DNA of 64,000 bases from Melanocharis versteri (GCA_013397845.1 VZTG01004479.1:2413990-2477989), one strand, 5' to 3'; numbered from the stretch's first letter, positions 39,901 through 52,568 are shown. Numbers and translations are program-made. Notes: generated by a model from the letters alone, not told the origin.

Positions 39901-41217
39901 AGAATATGTATACTCACATATAGCTATTTCCTTTTGGTAGCCTCCACACCATATGTTAATTCGTACTGTAAAGAAAGGGCACTTAAAACACATGCACAGA
40001 GATAAGCATAGATATCTCTGTCCTTAGCTTTCTTTCCCAAGTAGTTAATACAAAGATTAACAAAGTTAAACTGCAGGACATGATGGTTCTTTCCTTTCTA
40101 ATTTATAGACTGATGGGCTTCAAGATTTTTATAAGTTTCTCATAAAAATAAGTAAGGGAGAAGCATTTAGTTTGTCCCTGCATTACTCGGTGATTACTCT
40201 GTGATGGAACGTCTCTGATCTTTAGCCAGATGAAAGCTGCATATGATTACTCGATGTTTCTTGCTGAGCACACTAAGGGCATTTGACAAAATCATCAGGA
40301 ACCAGCCCAGGAAAAATGAAAGGTACATTTCACATAATGCTTAACTAAATTGTAGAAATCATAAGGTAGAGACTGTTGTAAATTATGTGTCATAAGAATT
40401 CAAAAGTAGTTAGATGTTCCAGTAGAAGCTGGTTTATACAAAGTCCTGGGTATTCTACAGAGAAAAACTTGCCCATGACAAACCTCCTCCACCAAATGCC
40501 TACTGTCAGCCATTTTGGAGTCAGGAGAGAGGGCTAACAGCATTTTTTACATCATCATGATCATTCCTATGACATGTTCCATGCTCAAAAACTGGTGTGC
40601 AGATTAAATTCTTCGACTTTCTAATGTGCGTGATCTCTTAATGACCATGCCAAACAGAATGGATTTTGGTGCATCTTATAAATCATTTGGGTAATCCTAG
40701 TATTCTCAGGTTGCACTATCACCTCGTTTACTCCTAATATTAAAATATGCATTCTACTAAAGTTTCAGGCACATTTGTTTTTCATATGGAGTATTTTGCC
40801 TTCTTTTTCTCTTGAAAAGCCAGCTGTCCATCAGTTTCAGACAACCCCTTTAAGTATAACAAAAATATTATAGGGCTTTGAAGACATGAATGAACAGCTT
40901 GTTGCTGTCCTATGAAAACCTGATCATTTCAGTACACTGACACAGCATTCTTTTACCACACATAAATAAAACTTAATATTTACACCATTAAATCTTAACA
41001 TTCATTCAAATACATAATTTAATACAGGTTTTTTCACAGGTGTAGTGTTTCTATTTGACTCAAAGAAATTTTTGACTTCAGAAACAGAGTGAATATAACT
41101 CCTTGGTGGTTCAGATCCAGGGAAACTTGATGTAATGGTTTCATTTCAATTAAATTGCACAGTCTTATGTCAGGTCTGTACATGCTCTTAAAAAAAAAAG
41201 GGCCATATTCCCCGTGT
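36995..41217. other. Unique AT-rich non-coding DNA
   Basis: No recognisable gene or large repeat. A (TTTTG)n microsatellite sits at 37569-37594. A 69-nt segment at 38016-38084 has a good acceptor (CTTTTTTTCTCAG), a donor GGG|GTAAGC and one open frame. Runs rich in AAAATTT near 38.34-38.47 kb are low-complexity. The remainder is featureless to inspection. Confidence 0.6.
37569..37594 (+). repeat. (TTTTG)n microsatellite
   Basis: Five consecutive copies of TTTTG with a trailing TTTT, seen directly. Confidence 0.9.
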
Positions 41218-43156
41218 TCACAGAATTACAGAATAAGGTTGGAGGGGACCTCTGAAAGTCATCTTGTCCACCTTCCTGACTAAGCAGAGCTCAGGACCAC
41301 AGCTTTTGAATATTTCCAAAGGTGAAAGCTCCACAAACCCACTAGGTAACCCGTACCTATGCTTGCTCGCTCTCAGAATAACTCTTTGGACAGAACTTCC
41401 TGTGTTGCAATTTGTGCCCCAGCCTCTTGTCCTGTAACTGAGCCCCCCTGAAAAGAGCTCGGCTCTGTCTTGACAACCCTCCTAAATACCCTCCCTTCAG
41501 GTGTTTATTGATATTGACAAGATACCCCTCCACACATGCAGCTCCCGGCATATATATGTACGCGGGCTTTTCCCTCTCTTTGTGCAGGACTTTGCACTTG
41601 CCCCTTGTTGGACTTACAAGGCTCCTGTCAGCCCATTTTTCCAGCCTGTGGAAGTCCTGGATGACAGCATTGACCCTCTGAGGTCTCAGCCACTCCTCCT
41701 AGTTTTGTGTCATTGGCAAACTTGCTGCAGGTACATGCTGCCCCCCCATTAATATTCAGATATTAATGAAAATATTAACCAGAATTTGGCTCAGAATTTA
41801 CTCCCAAGGTAAACTGCAAGTTATTGGACTCCAATGAGATTTCAAGACACAGATCACTACACTCTGAGCCTGGCCATTCAGCCAGTTTTCAATTAAGTTC
41901 ACTGCCTGCGCATCCAGACTAAACCTCATTAGCTTCTTCATGAGGATCTTAGAAGAAACAGTCCTGAAAACCTTATTGAAGTCTACTCTCTCCTCACTTA
42001 TCAAACCAGTAATTCAGTCATAGAAGGTTATCAAATTGGTCAAGCATGACATTTCCTTGGTGAATCCATGATGAAGACTCCCACTGATTTTTCTGCCATT
42101 CATATGTCTGGAAATGGTTTCCAGGATTAGCTGTTCCAACATCTTCCCAGGGATTGAGGTGAAACGGATCAGCCTGTTCTCCTTGACCTTCAAAGTAGGA
42201 GTGCCATTTCTTTTCCTGCAGGAAAAGGGCACTTCTCCCAGTAACCATGATTTCAATCAAATCTTTTCAAGAGGGACCTCTTGAAGTCATCTGCCAGTGA
42301 CTTCAGCACTGGTAGGTGTATCCTGTTAGGGCATATGGGATGTCCAAGCTGCTTAAGTATTCCATGACCTGGAAGAATGTTGTCCACCAATGATTTTCAC
42401 CAGTGTTATATCTTTCTTGCTTCTGCCTTTCCCTCAGGCTTCTGGGATCTGAGATTCCAAAAGGATGGTCTTGCTAGTAAAGACTGAGGCAAAGAAGGCA
42501 CTCTGCTTCAGTTTTTCCATATTGTATGTAACTGAGTGTCCTGACTTATTTATAATCAGGCATTCCTTTTCCCTAGCCTTCTTATTGTTACCTAGGGACA
42601 TATAGAAACCCTTCTTTTCTTTGACATCTCTAGTCATATTAAATTCCTGTTGGGATTTGGCTTTCCTAGTATCATCCCACAGTGTCTCTGTATTCTTCCT
42701 AAATTACTCTCCAGGCATTTTTGACTGACTTCCTCTTAACTGGAATGGAACCCTTTTCAGCTTGAAGGAGGTGATCCTTGAATAATAATCAACTTTCTTG
42801 CACCCTACTTTTTTGCAGGACTCTATCACCTGCTATTCTACCAAACTGATCCTTAAAAAGACCAAAATCTGCTCTGAATTCTAAGGTTGTAAGCTTGCTT
42901 TTCCCTTCCACTCTCCCCTCATGATCCTGAATTCCACTGTCTCATGCATATTGCTTCCAAGGTCACCTTTGACCTTCACATCCCAAATCAGCCCTTCATT
43001 GTTGCTGAGTTTGAGGCCAAACCGAGCACCTCTCATTGTTTATTTCTGTGTCATCTGGGTGAGGCAGTTGTCATCGATGCTCTCCAGGAGCCTCCTGGTT
43101 TTCTTATGCCCTTGTATGGCAGTCCATCCCAGGAGACAGATGAGGGTAACCCAGCT
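41218..43156 (-). mobile_element. CR1 LINE, longest copy: 3' terminus, reverse transcriptase and distal endonuclease part
   Basis: Minus-strand CR1. The plus strand starts with the terminus TCACAGAATTACAGAATAAG and GGTTGGAGGGGACCTCTG, runs through the 3' region, and enters coding DNA at about 41790. The minus strand then encodes reverse transcriptase pieces: FTSIPGKMLEQLILETISRH and the HGFTKEMSCLTNLI block (42014-42256), and VDFNKVFRTVSSKIL with LIENWLNGQAQSVVI (41798-42004). The motif A aspartate is kept, but the usual AFD reads VFR. Upstream, AFFASVFTSK (within 42434-42637) marks the linker, and the C-terminal endonuclease part (RRLLESIDDNCLTQ) lies near 43050-43120. Stops and frameshifts make it a pseudogene. 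The element is broken by an insertion at 43157 and resumes at 44029. Confidence 0.9.
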
Positions 43157-44028
43157 TCTTATTAATAGATCCCTAGGAAAAGATTAGAGTGAAATGACAC
43201 TGGACGACCAGTGTTTGTATATATATACACATAGGGTTTATTTTAGAACAATTTGGTTGCAAAGAAAAACAGGTATGCAGCCATTTTGACTATTATTGTC
43301 TATAGTTATATAATTATATGAAAGGATTGCAATATGAAAGGGCAAAAATGTCACTCAGGGAAATGTATAGGGGAAAATAGAGAGAGAGAAAGAGAGAGAA
43401 AGGATAAGAATGTGAAAATCTCACCACCTGTCGACCTGTGATGAGTTGTTCTTTGGTCTCGATTTGTCAGAGGTGGGGTAAAACAAAAAAGTGGCCACAA
43501 AACACCAAGTCTGATGGGTTAGGATACACTTGGGCTAGGTGGGAGCACCCAGCTATCTCCTCTGTGGGGGAGCTTTCAGTCCTCTCGTGGAAGGACTCAT
43601 ATCCGAGTCTGGAGGCACTTCAGGGGTCTTGGATGCTTCATGACACCTTCTAAGACATGGCAGTTGTCTCCTCTCATGTCAGCGCAGTAGGGCTAGGAAT
43701 GACCCATCAGATCTTCCCTAGGGGATGGGAGGAGGGGGAGTTTTACAACCCAGTGGTTAGTGCAAGGGAGGACAATTCAGCCTAACAAGAGGTACCATCC
43801 TATCTCCATAGGATTTGTCTCTTATCTCACTCATAGCCCATCATTCACCCTGTGTCTTGCTAGATCACAGGTTAGCCATTGCACGTCCAAAAGCTCCCCT
43901 CCTCCACCTCCAAAGCTGGCTTCAACAAAGCATCCTGGTGCCTCCACAAGTGGGGAGTGTTTTGAGTCATTAACCCATAACAGTCCAGTCTCTCATACCC
44001 TGTGTTTTCCCTTTAACAAGTAACAGCT
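43157..44028 (-). mobile_element. Insertion of about 870 bp inside CR1, probable solo LTR of an endogenous retrovirus
   Basis: CR1 homology stops in the middle of the endonuclease frame and resumes about 870 bp later, at the GDFN/PDIC junction, so this block was inserted into the CR1. Flanking words TAACCCAGCT (43147-43156) and TAACAGCT (44021-44028) may be a diverged target-site duplication. On the minus strand an AATAAA signal lies at 43237-43242 followed by a short tail, and a GA-rich tract (43377-43405) lies upstream of it, a layout seen in avian ERVL-type LTRs. No gag, pol or env frame is present. Exact TG..CA ends were not resolved; a different kind of insert is possible. Confidence 0.45.
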
Positions 44029-44440
44029 CGGCTGAAGACCCCTGTGAGGACAAGGGCCTGCAAATGTAAGAATGCTCCTATCTCCTATGTATAGGGTGTA
44101 TATATCCACTTGATCCTTCTGGTCAGGCAGAAGGATGTCAGACACCCACTACTCTCTGATGTTTACCCATCAGCTCTTATCCGGCTCATTTCCATTCCCA
44201 GGCTGACCTCCAAATATTCTGCCTTATATAAAGAGCTGCTCCACCTCGTTTTCTCAGCCTGTCCTTCCTAAAGAGTTTGTGTCTCTCCATTGCAGCACTT
44301 CATTCAAGGGATCCATGGCACCATGTCTTTGTGATCCCAACAGGATCTGTACTGGATCTGATCCCCTGGAACTGTACACAGATCTCTAATTTATGTTCAT
44401 GCCTCACGTTGAGAACATAAGTGTATGTGCACATTGGGAG
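44029..44440 (-). mobile_element. CR1 LINE, N-terminal endonuclease remnant (same copy as 41218-43156)
   Basis: This continues the CR1 element past the insertion. On the minus strand the frame ends with QALVLTGVFS at 44031-44060, the decayed counterpart of the QALVLMGDFN catalytic motif, so two of the metal-site residues are lost. Upstream lie decayed blocks equivalent to the GVALYVK and METRP-type segments, then the ITETWW-equivalent region near 44310-44330. The right edge is placed where similarity fades (about 44440). Together with 41218-43156 it forms a single minus-strand CR1 of roughly 2.3 kb, excluding the insert. Confidence 0.8.
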
Positions 44441-44807
44441 ATTACAAGGCAACATTCATTGCACCAAATATCCCTTCTTATAAAGGTCCAGCTACCTTCA
44501 CAGTAAACAGATAAAACTAATGCTTGATTTTTACTGGTGTTGCTGAAACACCATTTTTTGGGCTTAGTAGAGGTTTACACTTTTATCTAGTTTCGTTGAT
44601 GAATACATCCAGCGCAGGTAGCTTGGTTTGCAAGCTGCAGTGTGAGCTGCAGGTTGAGCTCTGGATGACGAGAGCCTGAGGCAAGAGGCCATGACCTGCC
44701 CATCATTCACACAACAAAGAGCACAGGGACCTGTGGCCCAGCCAGGGGACCTGACATGGCAGGAACCCTTGCCCTCCCCACTGTCTCTCTCACTCAGACT
44801 GTGATGG

Positions 44808-45073
44808 TATAAAAGCCCAAGGGTTCCTTTTTTCTGGATCCATCCTTGGAGGCACCAGGTCAAGCTTACTTTTGTTATTTGGTTATTGCACCATGATTCA
44901 ATTATTTGAAGGATCTGGATGTCTGAGACTGCAATGGGAAACCTGAGGTCGAGCCACTGAGGAAACCTGGTGTGACTGTGGGTGTGGGGGTGTAGCTGAA
45001 GGGGCCTCGGTCCCAGCTCAAGTGGTGTGAGTGTGACTGAGCCAGAGGGCCCCCGGACGCTCGGACAGTAAGT
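44808..45073 (+). promoter_or_regulatory. Candidate TATA promoter and first-exon donor in a GC-richer block
   Basis: TATAAAAG (44808-44815) follows a pyrimidine-rich CTGTCTCTCTCACTCAG stretch. Downstream sequence to 45067 is notably GC-richer than its surroundings, with a small CpG cluster (near 45046-45063), and ends in ACA|GTAAGT (45068-45073), a near-perfect 5' splice site. A TATA box about 250 bp upstream of a leader donor suits either an LTR with leader or a non-coding first exon. No LTR ends, primer binding site or gag frame was found. The motifs are seen; function is inferred. A 192-codon open frame runs antisense through it and is unrecognised. Confidence 0.25.
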
Positions 45074-47532
45074 TTCTTTAAACGTTTTATCTTCATCCAT
45101 AAATAATTTCTCTTCTAAACTGTTGTTAACCTGTTTTTGCATTCCTTTCCCATGAAAAGGTGCTTAAGTTTAAGTAGAGTGCAGCAAAGAAGAACCCATC
45201 CTAGTGCCAAGACAACTTAAAAAGGTAAGATGTGACCAAGGACTCAGAGGTTTTAAAAATGTTTGCTACTATCTTAAAAAATTCTCCAATTTTGCCAGTA
45301 AAAAGAAAAACTAAGGGATTGTCTGCATCTTTTATCACTGAAAACTGTCAGACATATATCAATAGAAACAAGAAGAGTTTTCTTAGACCTTTAATATTTT
45401 AATAGCATAGAGCAGAGGATGATCATATTTACACCAAATGCTTTTTAAAAGTAAGTTTACTCCTTAATACTTTTCAGTTGAAAGCATCTATGCTGCTCCT
45501 AGACTGATATGAATGTTTGGGTATGAAGTGATACAAATAAGAACAAAGTTTTTTTACTGTTATTCTCATTCCTGGGGGTCCTTTTAAAAGACTGAACCTT
45601 CTGGGAAGGATGTTGAGGCATTTCCTTTCTTCATAACTGAACACTTTCCTCGAGAGTCTTCTCCCCAAAAATCTCAGCATCAGGTTGCCTCACAGCCCTT
45701 GTTGTTCTGAATACCATGAGGTACGGCTGTACATGGAAATCTCCACTACTATTAGGTGAGAAGGCTGCACCCCTTTCCCTGATTTTAGGTGTTGTGATAT
45801 TGTATTGCTCATTAATTAGTTATTAGGCATATTGTTATAGATGACTTTATAAAGGCATGAAAGGAGTTTTGGCAAAATTTGTTCCATGCATGGCAGTCTG
45901 CCTCAGCAATGAAGTCTGGAATCACATTTCTTCTCATTTTCAAGTCACATTGAGAGATTTTTCAGGTATTAGAACTGCACTTTCAGACCTCTCTGTGCTC
46001 TCATTTAGATGTCTTTGGGATTATCTCTTCTTGTGAAATCCTGACTGCTGACAGCAGGTACATTCAAATGGAAAAGAAATTTCATCTTCTTCAGCAATAA
46101 ATCCCAAACGTATTCAAAAGAAAGCTTTCTCTGAGCCTATCAATCAGCAAGTCATGTAGGAAAGAATTCAGACCACTAAATAAACATGATGGCTTGCTCT
46201 GTGCTGAAAATATTGATGTTGAATATTCAATGATGACATAAGAGAAAAATATTTGTTTGGTCTGATTTATACACGTATAACCAGAATCTCTCTCAGAAAG
46301 AAAAGTGAGCTACATATTGTTTTAAAGTGACACTTAGATATAACATATGTATATGTCTTTTGGAAACATCCTGAAAAGCAGAGGAATTGTGGGAAAGTGA
46401 GAAACAAGCCTTGTGTTGCTTTCTTTCAGTGTTAGGCTTAAAAGATATTATAGCGAAGAATTGTAGACATCCAGTGCACCTTCATTTAAAGCAGTTAGTA
46501 CAACCTTTTCCACCTGCCTCCATTTTGTGAGGTTTCATGGTGGAGGAGTTCTCGTGATTCTTCATCAAGCTGAAAGACTAGGACCACCTAAAGTTCATAC
46601 GAACTTCAATATCAGAAAATAATCTAAAAAACCTTTCTTGCATTGTATGGTTTTTACTGATATTTCTGTTTCCTTCATATTGTAGGAGAGCATTTTGTTT
46701 CCCACTGGCTTACATTCTGCTCTGAAAAGAAGACAGAAGGCTGAAAGACCACCAGAATATTTCTGCTTTTAAGGAAAAAAAGTTGTTCTGGAGTATCAAA
46801 CATGTGCATAAGACAATGAAGATCACCAATTTGAATATCAGAAAAAAAAATGTGCATGTGTGCATGAGTGCAGTGGTATTACATCTAATAGAAACATAGA
46901 GAAGAGAGCAGATTCATTTGTGGATTAAACAGAACAGTTTCATTTTCCTTGGGTTTATCTCTTAGAGAGAATAAAAATTTGAAAAATAATAAGTATCCTA
47001 AATAATTAGTAACCTAAAACTTCTTGTTTCTGGCAATATTTTGCCATGAAGATGTGTGGATTACGGTTGTTTGACAGCTGTGATGACTCAGGACCATGTC
47101 CAGTGGACAGCCATGCTAACCCATTGTAGCATCCTGTACAAGAAGAACAGGATACCTGAAAAAAACACATTCTTGAATTCGAGTGAGGGTGTCTGGGTTC
47201 CAGTGGTGGAGAACTAGATTAACCACGACTCTGTAGTATTGTCAAGGCATAATTTTAAGCCATAGTGGCCCACATCTAGTGCCAAAAAATAGTTCTGTGC
47301 AGAACCTTATTTGTTGTAGATAAAAATCAGCTCTTTCTTTGACTTTACTTGACTTTGACTGTTTCCTTTAACCACCGTGAGAAATGGACTCATACTTACA
47401 AACCAATTAGCTCATAGTTAGCTCATGTGGGAAACATGAAGAAAGGCTCTCTGACTAGATGTCAATGACTGAATTAAATTGCTTAGGAAAAAGATTCGGC
47501 ATTTCAATCACTGGGGTTATTTGGTTGCAAGG

Positions 47533-47632
47533 TGGGGTTTTTTTGTTGTTTGTTTTTGTTTTTGTTTTTTTTTGTTGTTGTTGTTGTTGTTTGTTTTGTT
47601 TTTGTTTGGTTTGGGGTTTTTATGGTTTTTTG
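47533..47632 (+). repeat. T/G-rich low-complexity tract with (TTG)n
   Basis: About 100 bp made almost only of T and G on the plus strand, including seven consecutive TTG units near 47571-47590 and several TTTTTG units. It is probably an expanded and interrupted microsatellite. Confidence 0.85.
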
Positions 47633-47859
47633 GAAAGAGTTAGATAAAGTGATTCCATTACAGATATTTAGCTAAGCAGTACTGAATGCCATTCAAATGG
47701 GCCCTCACCTATTTAGAGAAGGAATGAGGTTAAGTAAGCTCTTGCTTACACATCTTGGCTGTGAACTGTGAGAATTTGGCTGAAACTCAGTGACCCTATG
47801 AGGCTGACTAATTCCCAAGATTCAGACCTTTGAGCAGTCCTCCCCTCCTTTGTCCACAG

Positions 47860-48050
47860 AAGAATATTTTATATCATGTTACAGACATTGCCTATAGCAG
47901 AGTGACTGATGTATGGATGATACTCACAATGTCCTACTACACTGATAAACCTAGTGCACCTAAGAGATCCGTAGACTTTGGCTACACAGGTGGCCAAGCA
48001 GTAGAAGAAAACTTCCAGCTGAGGAAGCAAGAGAAGTGACAGGACCAGAG
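47860..48050 (+). other. Candidate 191-nt splice-bounded exon, unproven
   Basis: The acceptor is CCTCCCCTCCTTTGTCCACAG ending at 47859, preceded by possible branch points (CTGACTAAT at 47802-47810). The donor is CAGAG|GTAAGC at 48051. One frame is open from the first base for 59 codons (starts KNILYHVTDIAYSRV), then meets TGA at 48037-48039, 11 bases before the donor. If transcribed, it could be a lncRNA exon or a 3' coding exon with a spliced UTR. The peptide is unrecognised and decoy exons are common. Confidence 0.2.
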
Positions 48051-50789
48051 GTAAGCCTGGTTTTTAACCAGAGGTGAGCAGCAGAGCCTTGTGATACAAT
48101 ATACTATAAGGTACTTGAGTTGTCAGAGTCACAACTGAATCTTCTATTACCCTGACATCTAGGGTGCAGTGGCAATTGTTTTTTACTGAGAGAATAATTA
48201 TAAAATCATGTTAGAACACATATCTAATACAAGGACCCTCAGTTTCTTTGCTCCTTCTTCTTATAGATAGGGTTACATGTGCCTACAGTTCTGGAAAGGT
48301 GTCAGCTGTTCCAAGCATTTTTGGCCAGAATATTAGTGAAATAAGGAGAAAAAATGCACAGATAAGCAACTCACAATTCAGCTTCTACTGAATGTTTTGA
48401 GGAATGATTTTTAAAAATTTGTTGTTGTTGTTTGGTTCTTTTGATGCTTTATTTTTGTATGTAATAATATGAAAATGGTGACCTTTTTGCTGCTGAAACT
48501 ACCTTGGTTGTATACAAATACAACATAAAATATTTAACAAATGCCTATGTTTTCCATACCAAAGTCTCAACTAGGTACTAAATATATTTATATTGGTTGA
48601 AATGTATAGAAACATTTTAAAACTATATAATATTCAATTTAACATTTTATTAATATGTAATATTAATAAGGTTTCCTTTGAATATACCATATATTTATAC
48701 CTGTCAATGTCAGTGTTCTCAAAATCTATTTTGTTGTAATAAAAAAATTATTATAATGTAACCCTTTGTCACATGATTTTATGTCTTATTTTATAAGAAT
48801 ATTAAAAAAAATAAACTTCTATCCATATGTTATGCACAGAATCATCAGATAATGGTTGCTATTAAAGAAGTTCCTCTTAAGAGGACATAATGCAGAAAGT
48901 CTTTGTGCCATTGGTGAAGTGGATTTAATCCCATAAAACTGGTATGAAGGGAGACACAAGAGTTCAGGAATGATCTCATAGGAACTACTACAGACCTGCT
49001 TTGAATACTTTCAAACCCTAAAGCAATGCTATTGTATACTTGGAGGGAAAACTTAATTTCTGCAGACTTCTTTACTTTGATTATTTCAATGAGTGCACTC
49101 AGCTGATAAAAAGATACCAATTTCAAAGGGAAAAGAGAAAGTTGGCAAAAAGGAAAGTTCCCTCACTTTCAAATACAAATATACCAGCTTTTGGCAATAT
49201 GTTTCTGCCGTGTTGAGCTTTTTTTTATTACTTATGGATATATGGAGGACAGGGAGTTCACACAATGAAGGTGATCCTTCAGGTTGCTTAAGAATCATAG
49301 AATGTAATTGTTTTATATTGGCTCTTTTACTCAGGGTGAGGAATAGCTTCTTTTAGAGCTTTACATATTGGCTTCTGCTTGTTTTGCGCTTATCACATAC
49401 ATCTCTTCCAAAAATCAATTGCTTTGACCAGCACTCACCTGAACAAGGCGTAGGTCCCTTGCTCGTGGTGCACTACATTTAGTTCAAAGCATAAACTTAT
49501 TTTTTGTAGAAAAGATTAAACGTACATACAGTGCTGTATATTTGTATTAAATTCAGAATAATGTAAACATAATGTTTAGTGTATTTTAACATTAATTCTC
49601 TGTAAGTAGAATACTTTAAATGGCCATGGTTATATTCTTGATATCAAAATGCAATAGTGTTCAAAACTATTTTGAATCTTACTGATCATTGGCACCAACG
49701 ACTGCTCACTAGTGAGATGGTTGTATTTAGGTGTCAACTGCTACACAAAAACAAAAATTAAAAAAACCCCAAACCTCGAATCCTTGAATATTTTTTTCCT
49801 TTTAAAAATTTAAAATTTAAATTTGAAAGAAGATAGAGGTAGCTCACAGAGTTTTCACTCCTTGGCACTTCAAATGATTTTGTTTCTATCTCTTCGCTGT
49901 TACACAAAATATGATTGACTCTATGCCCAGATTTGAGATGCTGCCAATAATATTGCACTTGATAGCTTTCTCTGCTAGGCCAAGACAATGACAATGGTCA
50001 TGTTAATATATGAAAATAAATCACAGTCAGTGTATGCTACTTGTGGCATAAGGAAAAAGTCTTTAAATAATAATAGTGGAATTTTTGCTTTTTTTTGAAA
50101 ACAAACTAAGCTTGAGTGGATGATCCCTTAAGATCAGACTTCATGTTAGTGCAAAGAATTGCAGTAAAAAGAACATGTATCACATTGTAGTCTCTCCACA
50201 TATTTGCACTGCTTAACCATCAAAGGTTAGACTTGCATTTTCCAGGGACCCTTACTGTGGCATTCTCTGGCTTTTATTCATCAGACCTTTGTTAACATTT
50301 TCAGGAGTTTTCCTATTTAATTTGACTGTGAGTGGATGCATTATTGAATTATTAAAATGTTGCTCTTTTTTGAAGAGCAAGTTCTTGTTCGCTTTAGGTT
50401 AACATTACCCCAAGAGTAATAGTGCAAAAGTAATTATTAGGTTATTAATTTAACAAGGCTTTGTTTTAAATATAATCAAGTTCAATTTTCAGAGTAAAGC
50501 TATAGAGTTCATACTTAATTTTACCATGGAAAAAACCCACCAACAAACCTCTTATAAATCACAGAAAGTATAAATGCCAGTGGCTTTATAAGAGCTAACA
50601 TTTTATTGTTACAAACATTTCTAGATAAAAAAGTTTTACAGATCAGTATGACTTCCTAATGAAGTTTATACAGTTTTATATATGATACATAGCCATATCT
50701 ACAGGTATGGTAGACTGCAGTTCAGGCATGCTGGTTATTTGCTGTAGAAATGGAGAGAAGGATCTGTGGATGAATTTATTCAGGGCTCC

Positions 50790-50860
50790 ATGCTGTGACT
50801 TATACATTAATCATGAAGCATCATGCTTATGCAAATGTGCAGCAGCCTAATTAGGCATAC
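50790..50860 (+). promoter_or_regulatory. Motif cluster: octamer ATGCAAAT and palindromic homeodomain site
   Basis: Within 70 bp are CATTAATCATG (50805-50815), the POU octamer ATGCAAAT (50829-50836) and GCCTAATTAGGC (50845-50856), a perfect 12-bp palindrome around TAATTA. The surrounding 250 bp has balanced composition and few homopolymers, a texture often seen in conserved non-coding enhancers of developmental genes. Motifs are seen; enhancer activity is inferred. Confidence 0.3.
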
Positions 50861-52520
50861 AGAGTAGAACATTTGGAATAATGTTATGAACTATTGGGCT
50901 TCTGAAATATGTTCCTCAGCCAAATTCTCAGAAGCAAAGTAGATCTGAGATGCCTTTTTACTTTTGAAAACAGGTGTACAATTGTCTTCTTAGTGCTTAT
51001 TTCATGCCTTCAACTTTAAAATAAAGCTTGATCCCAGTCGGCATGACATTTTCCTAGTCACTGGAAAGTAGCTGTGGATATTCTGAATCACTGACAAGAA
51101 AACAAAATGTTCATTCAGAGCTCAGACATGCTGAAAATTTTGAGAATACTATAATATTTTGAGAATTTTTGTTGTCAGTTTTGAGAATTCTGTCTTCTGA
51201 AAATATTGAGGTTGAATTTAGCATTTCCTTTCTTCTTGCTACAATGTGTGATTAATCAAAATATCCTGATTCACCTTCTGAGAATTCAATATCTTAAATT
51301 TAAATATGCACAATATTAAGCTTTCCACTTCAGAATTCAAAGTTCTATTACACAAATTAATTCATACTCTTATCCAAAAATTACTCTTTTCCAAAACACG
51401 TGATAGTAATCTTTAACAAAATTACTAGCATGTGTTTCCTACTTCCATGAATGTTTGCTAAGTTTTCTTCACATCTGTTAAAAAGTTAAGCAGCAATTTA
51501 TTTACTTTTTGGTAGCTGCTGTAGCGAAAAAGAAATTAGTACTTACAAACCATGCCGCTAGTGTTATGGTAAACACAGCACAACACTAAACAATCCTAGA
51601 ATAATAATACCTTTCACAAAATAAGCTCATCTTGCTTGCTGGGATTTTCACATTTGATCTACGCATTCTTCATTTGTTCACAGGTTAGTATATAGATCAA
51701 ATTCTGTTTATATATAATAGCAAACACACGATGCTGCCAGACAAAAATAATTATGCCTGACAACAAAAGCAAATGTCTGAAGACTGCCATAGAAAGAGGG
51801 AATGATGACCTTTAAACTAAGGTGCCAATATACTTAGAAATATCTGCAGATGCTCCCTGCTGTGGTGTCTCATGATGCATGGAGATTCTTGTGGAAATGG
51901 GTGTTCCAGCTGCAGTAGAGCATCAAATGGAAGCTAAACAGTGAAAATTGCAGGTGGTAAGCAAAACACTCGCCCTTTGTAAAAGATATGAGAAAGAGAG
52001 CGTGTATGAGAGTGCGAGATTTTGCGGTTTTTAAATTGCAGAGGACACATCTGAATTTCACATCACAGTATGATGAGGAGGCTGATAATGTTCCTCCTGT
52101 CCAGCAGAGGATTATTGGAGCCCCTTATAAGAAAGAGTATTATGTATTTTGTTATATTTTATGACTGTAGAGTACTTTTCTTGAATAATCCTGTATTCTG
52201 GGAACACATAAAGAAAATGATGAGAAATTAATAATTTATGTTCATTGTTATTAATGATTGGTATATGCACTTTATAGAAGGCCACAGCTTCATATCCCAA
52301 GTAACTTCTGGATAGCAAGCTGAGAAAATGCAGACCTCAAAAAGTTAAGCAGTCTTCCTCTATCCTATCAAAATAAGTAAAACAGTAAGGGTGAAATCCT
52401 AGAATTTTGAAGTCTGCAGAGCCATTCCTATCAACTTCATTCTTTAACTCAGATATTCAATGAGCTAAAGTTATTATTTTTTTTATTTGGCTAGGGTCAG
52501 CTGCTGCTTTTTTTTTTTTT

Positions 52521-52568
52521 NNNNNNNNNNNNNNNNNNNNNNNNNNNNNNNNNNNNNNNNNNNNNNNN
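52521..52568. other. Assembly gap (48 N) inside a poly-T tract
   Basis: 48 undetermined bases lie between a 13-base T run on the left and a 7-base T run on the right. The gap probably hides a longer homopolymer or T-rich microsatellite that could not be assembled. Confidence 0.97.

Noticed and set aside
44564..45142. Longest open frame in the window (192 codons, minus strand)
   Set aside because: It runs antisense through the TATA/leader-like block, has no recognisable domain, and is His/Pro/Ser-skewed by the local GC-rich composition. Likely a chance frame in GC-richer DNA.
48838..48860. CR1-like terminal word CAGAATCATCAGATAATGG
   Set aside because: No continuation into the CR1 3' region; likewise AGAATCATAGAATG at 49291.
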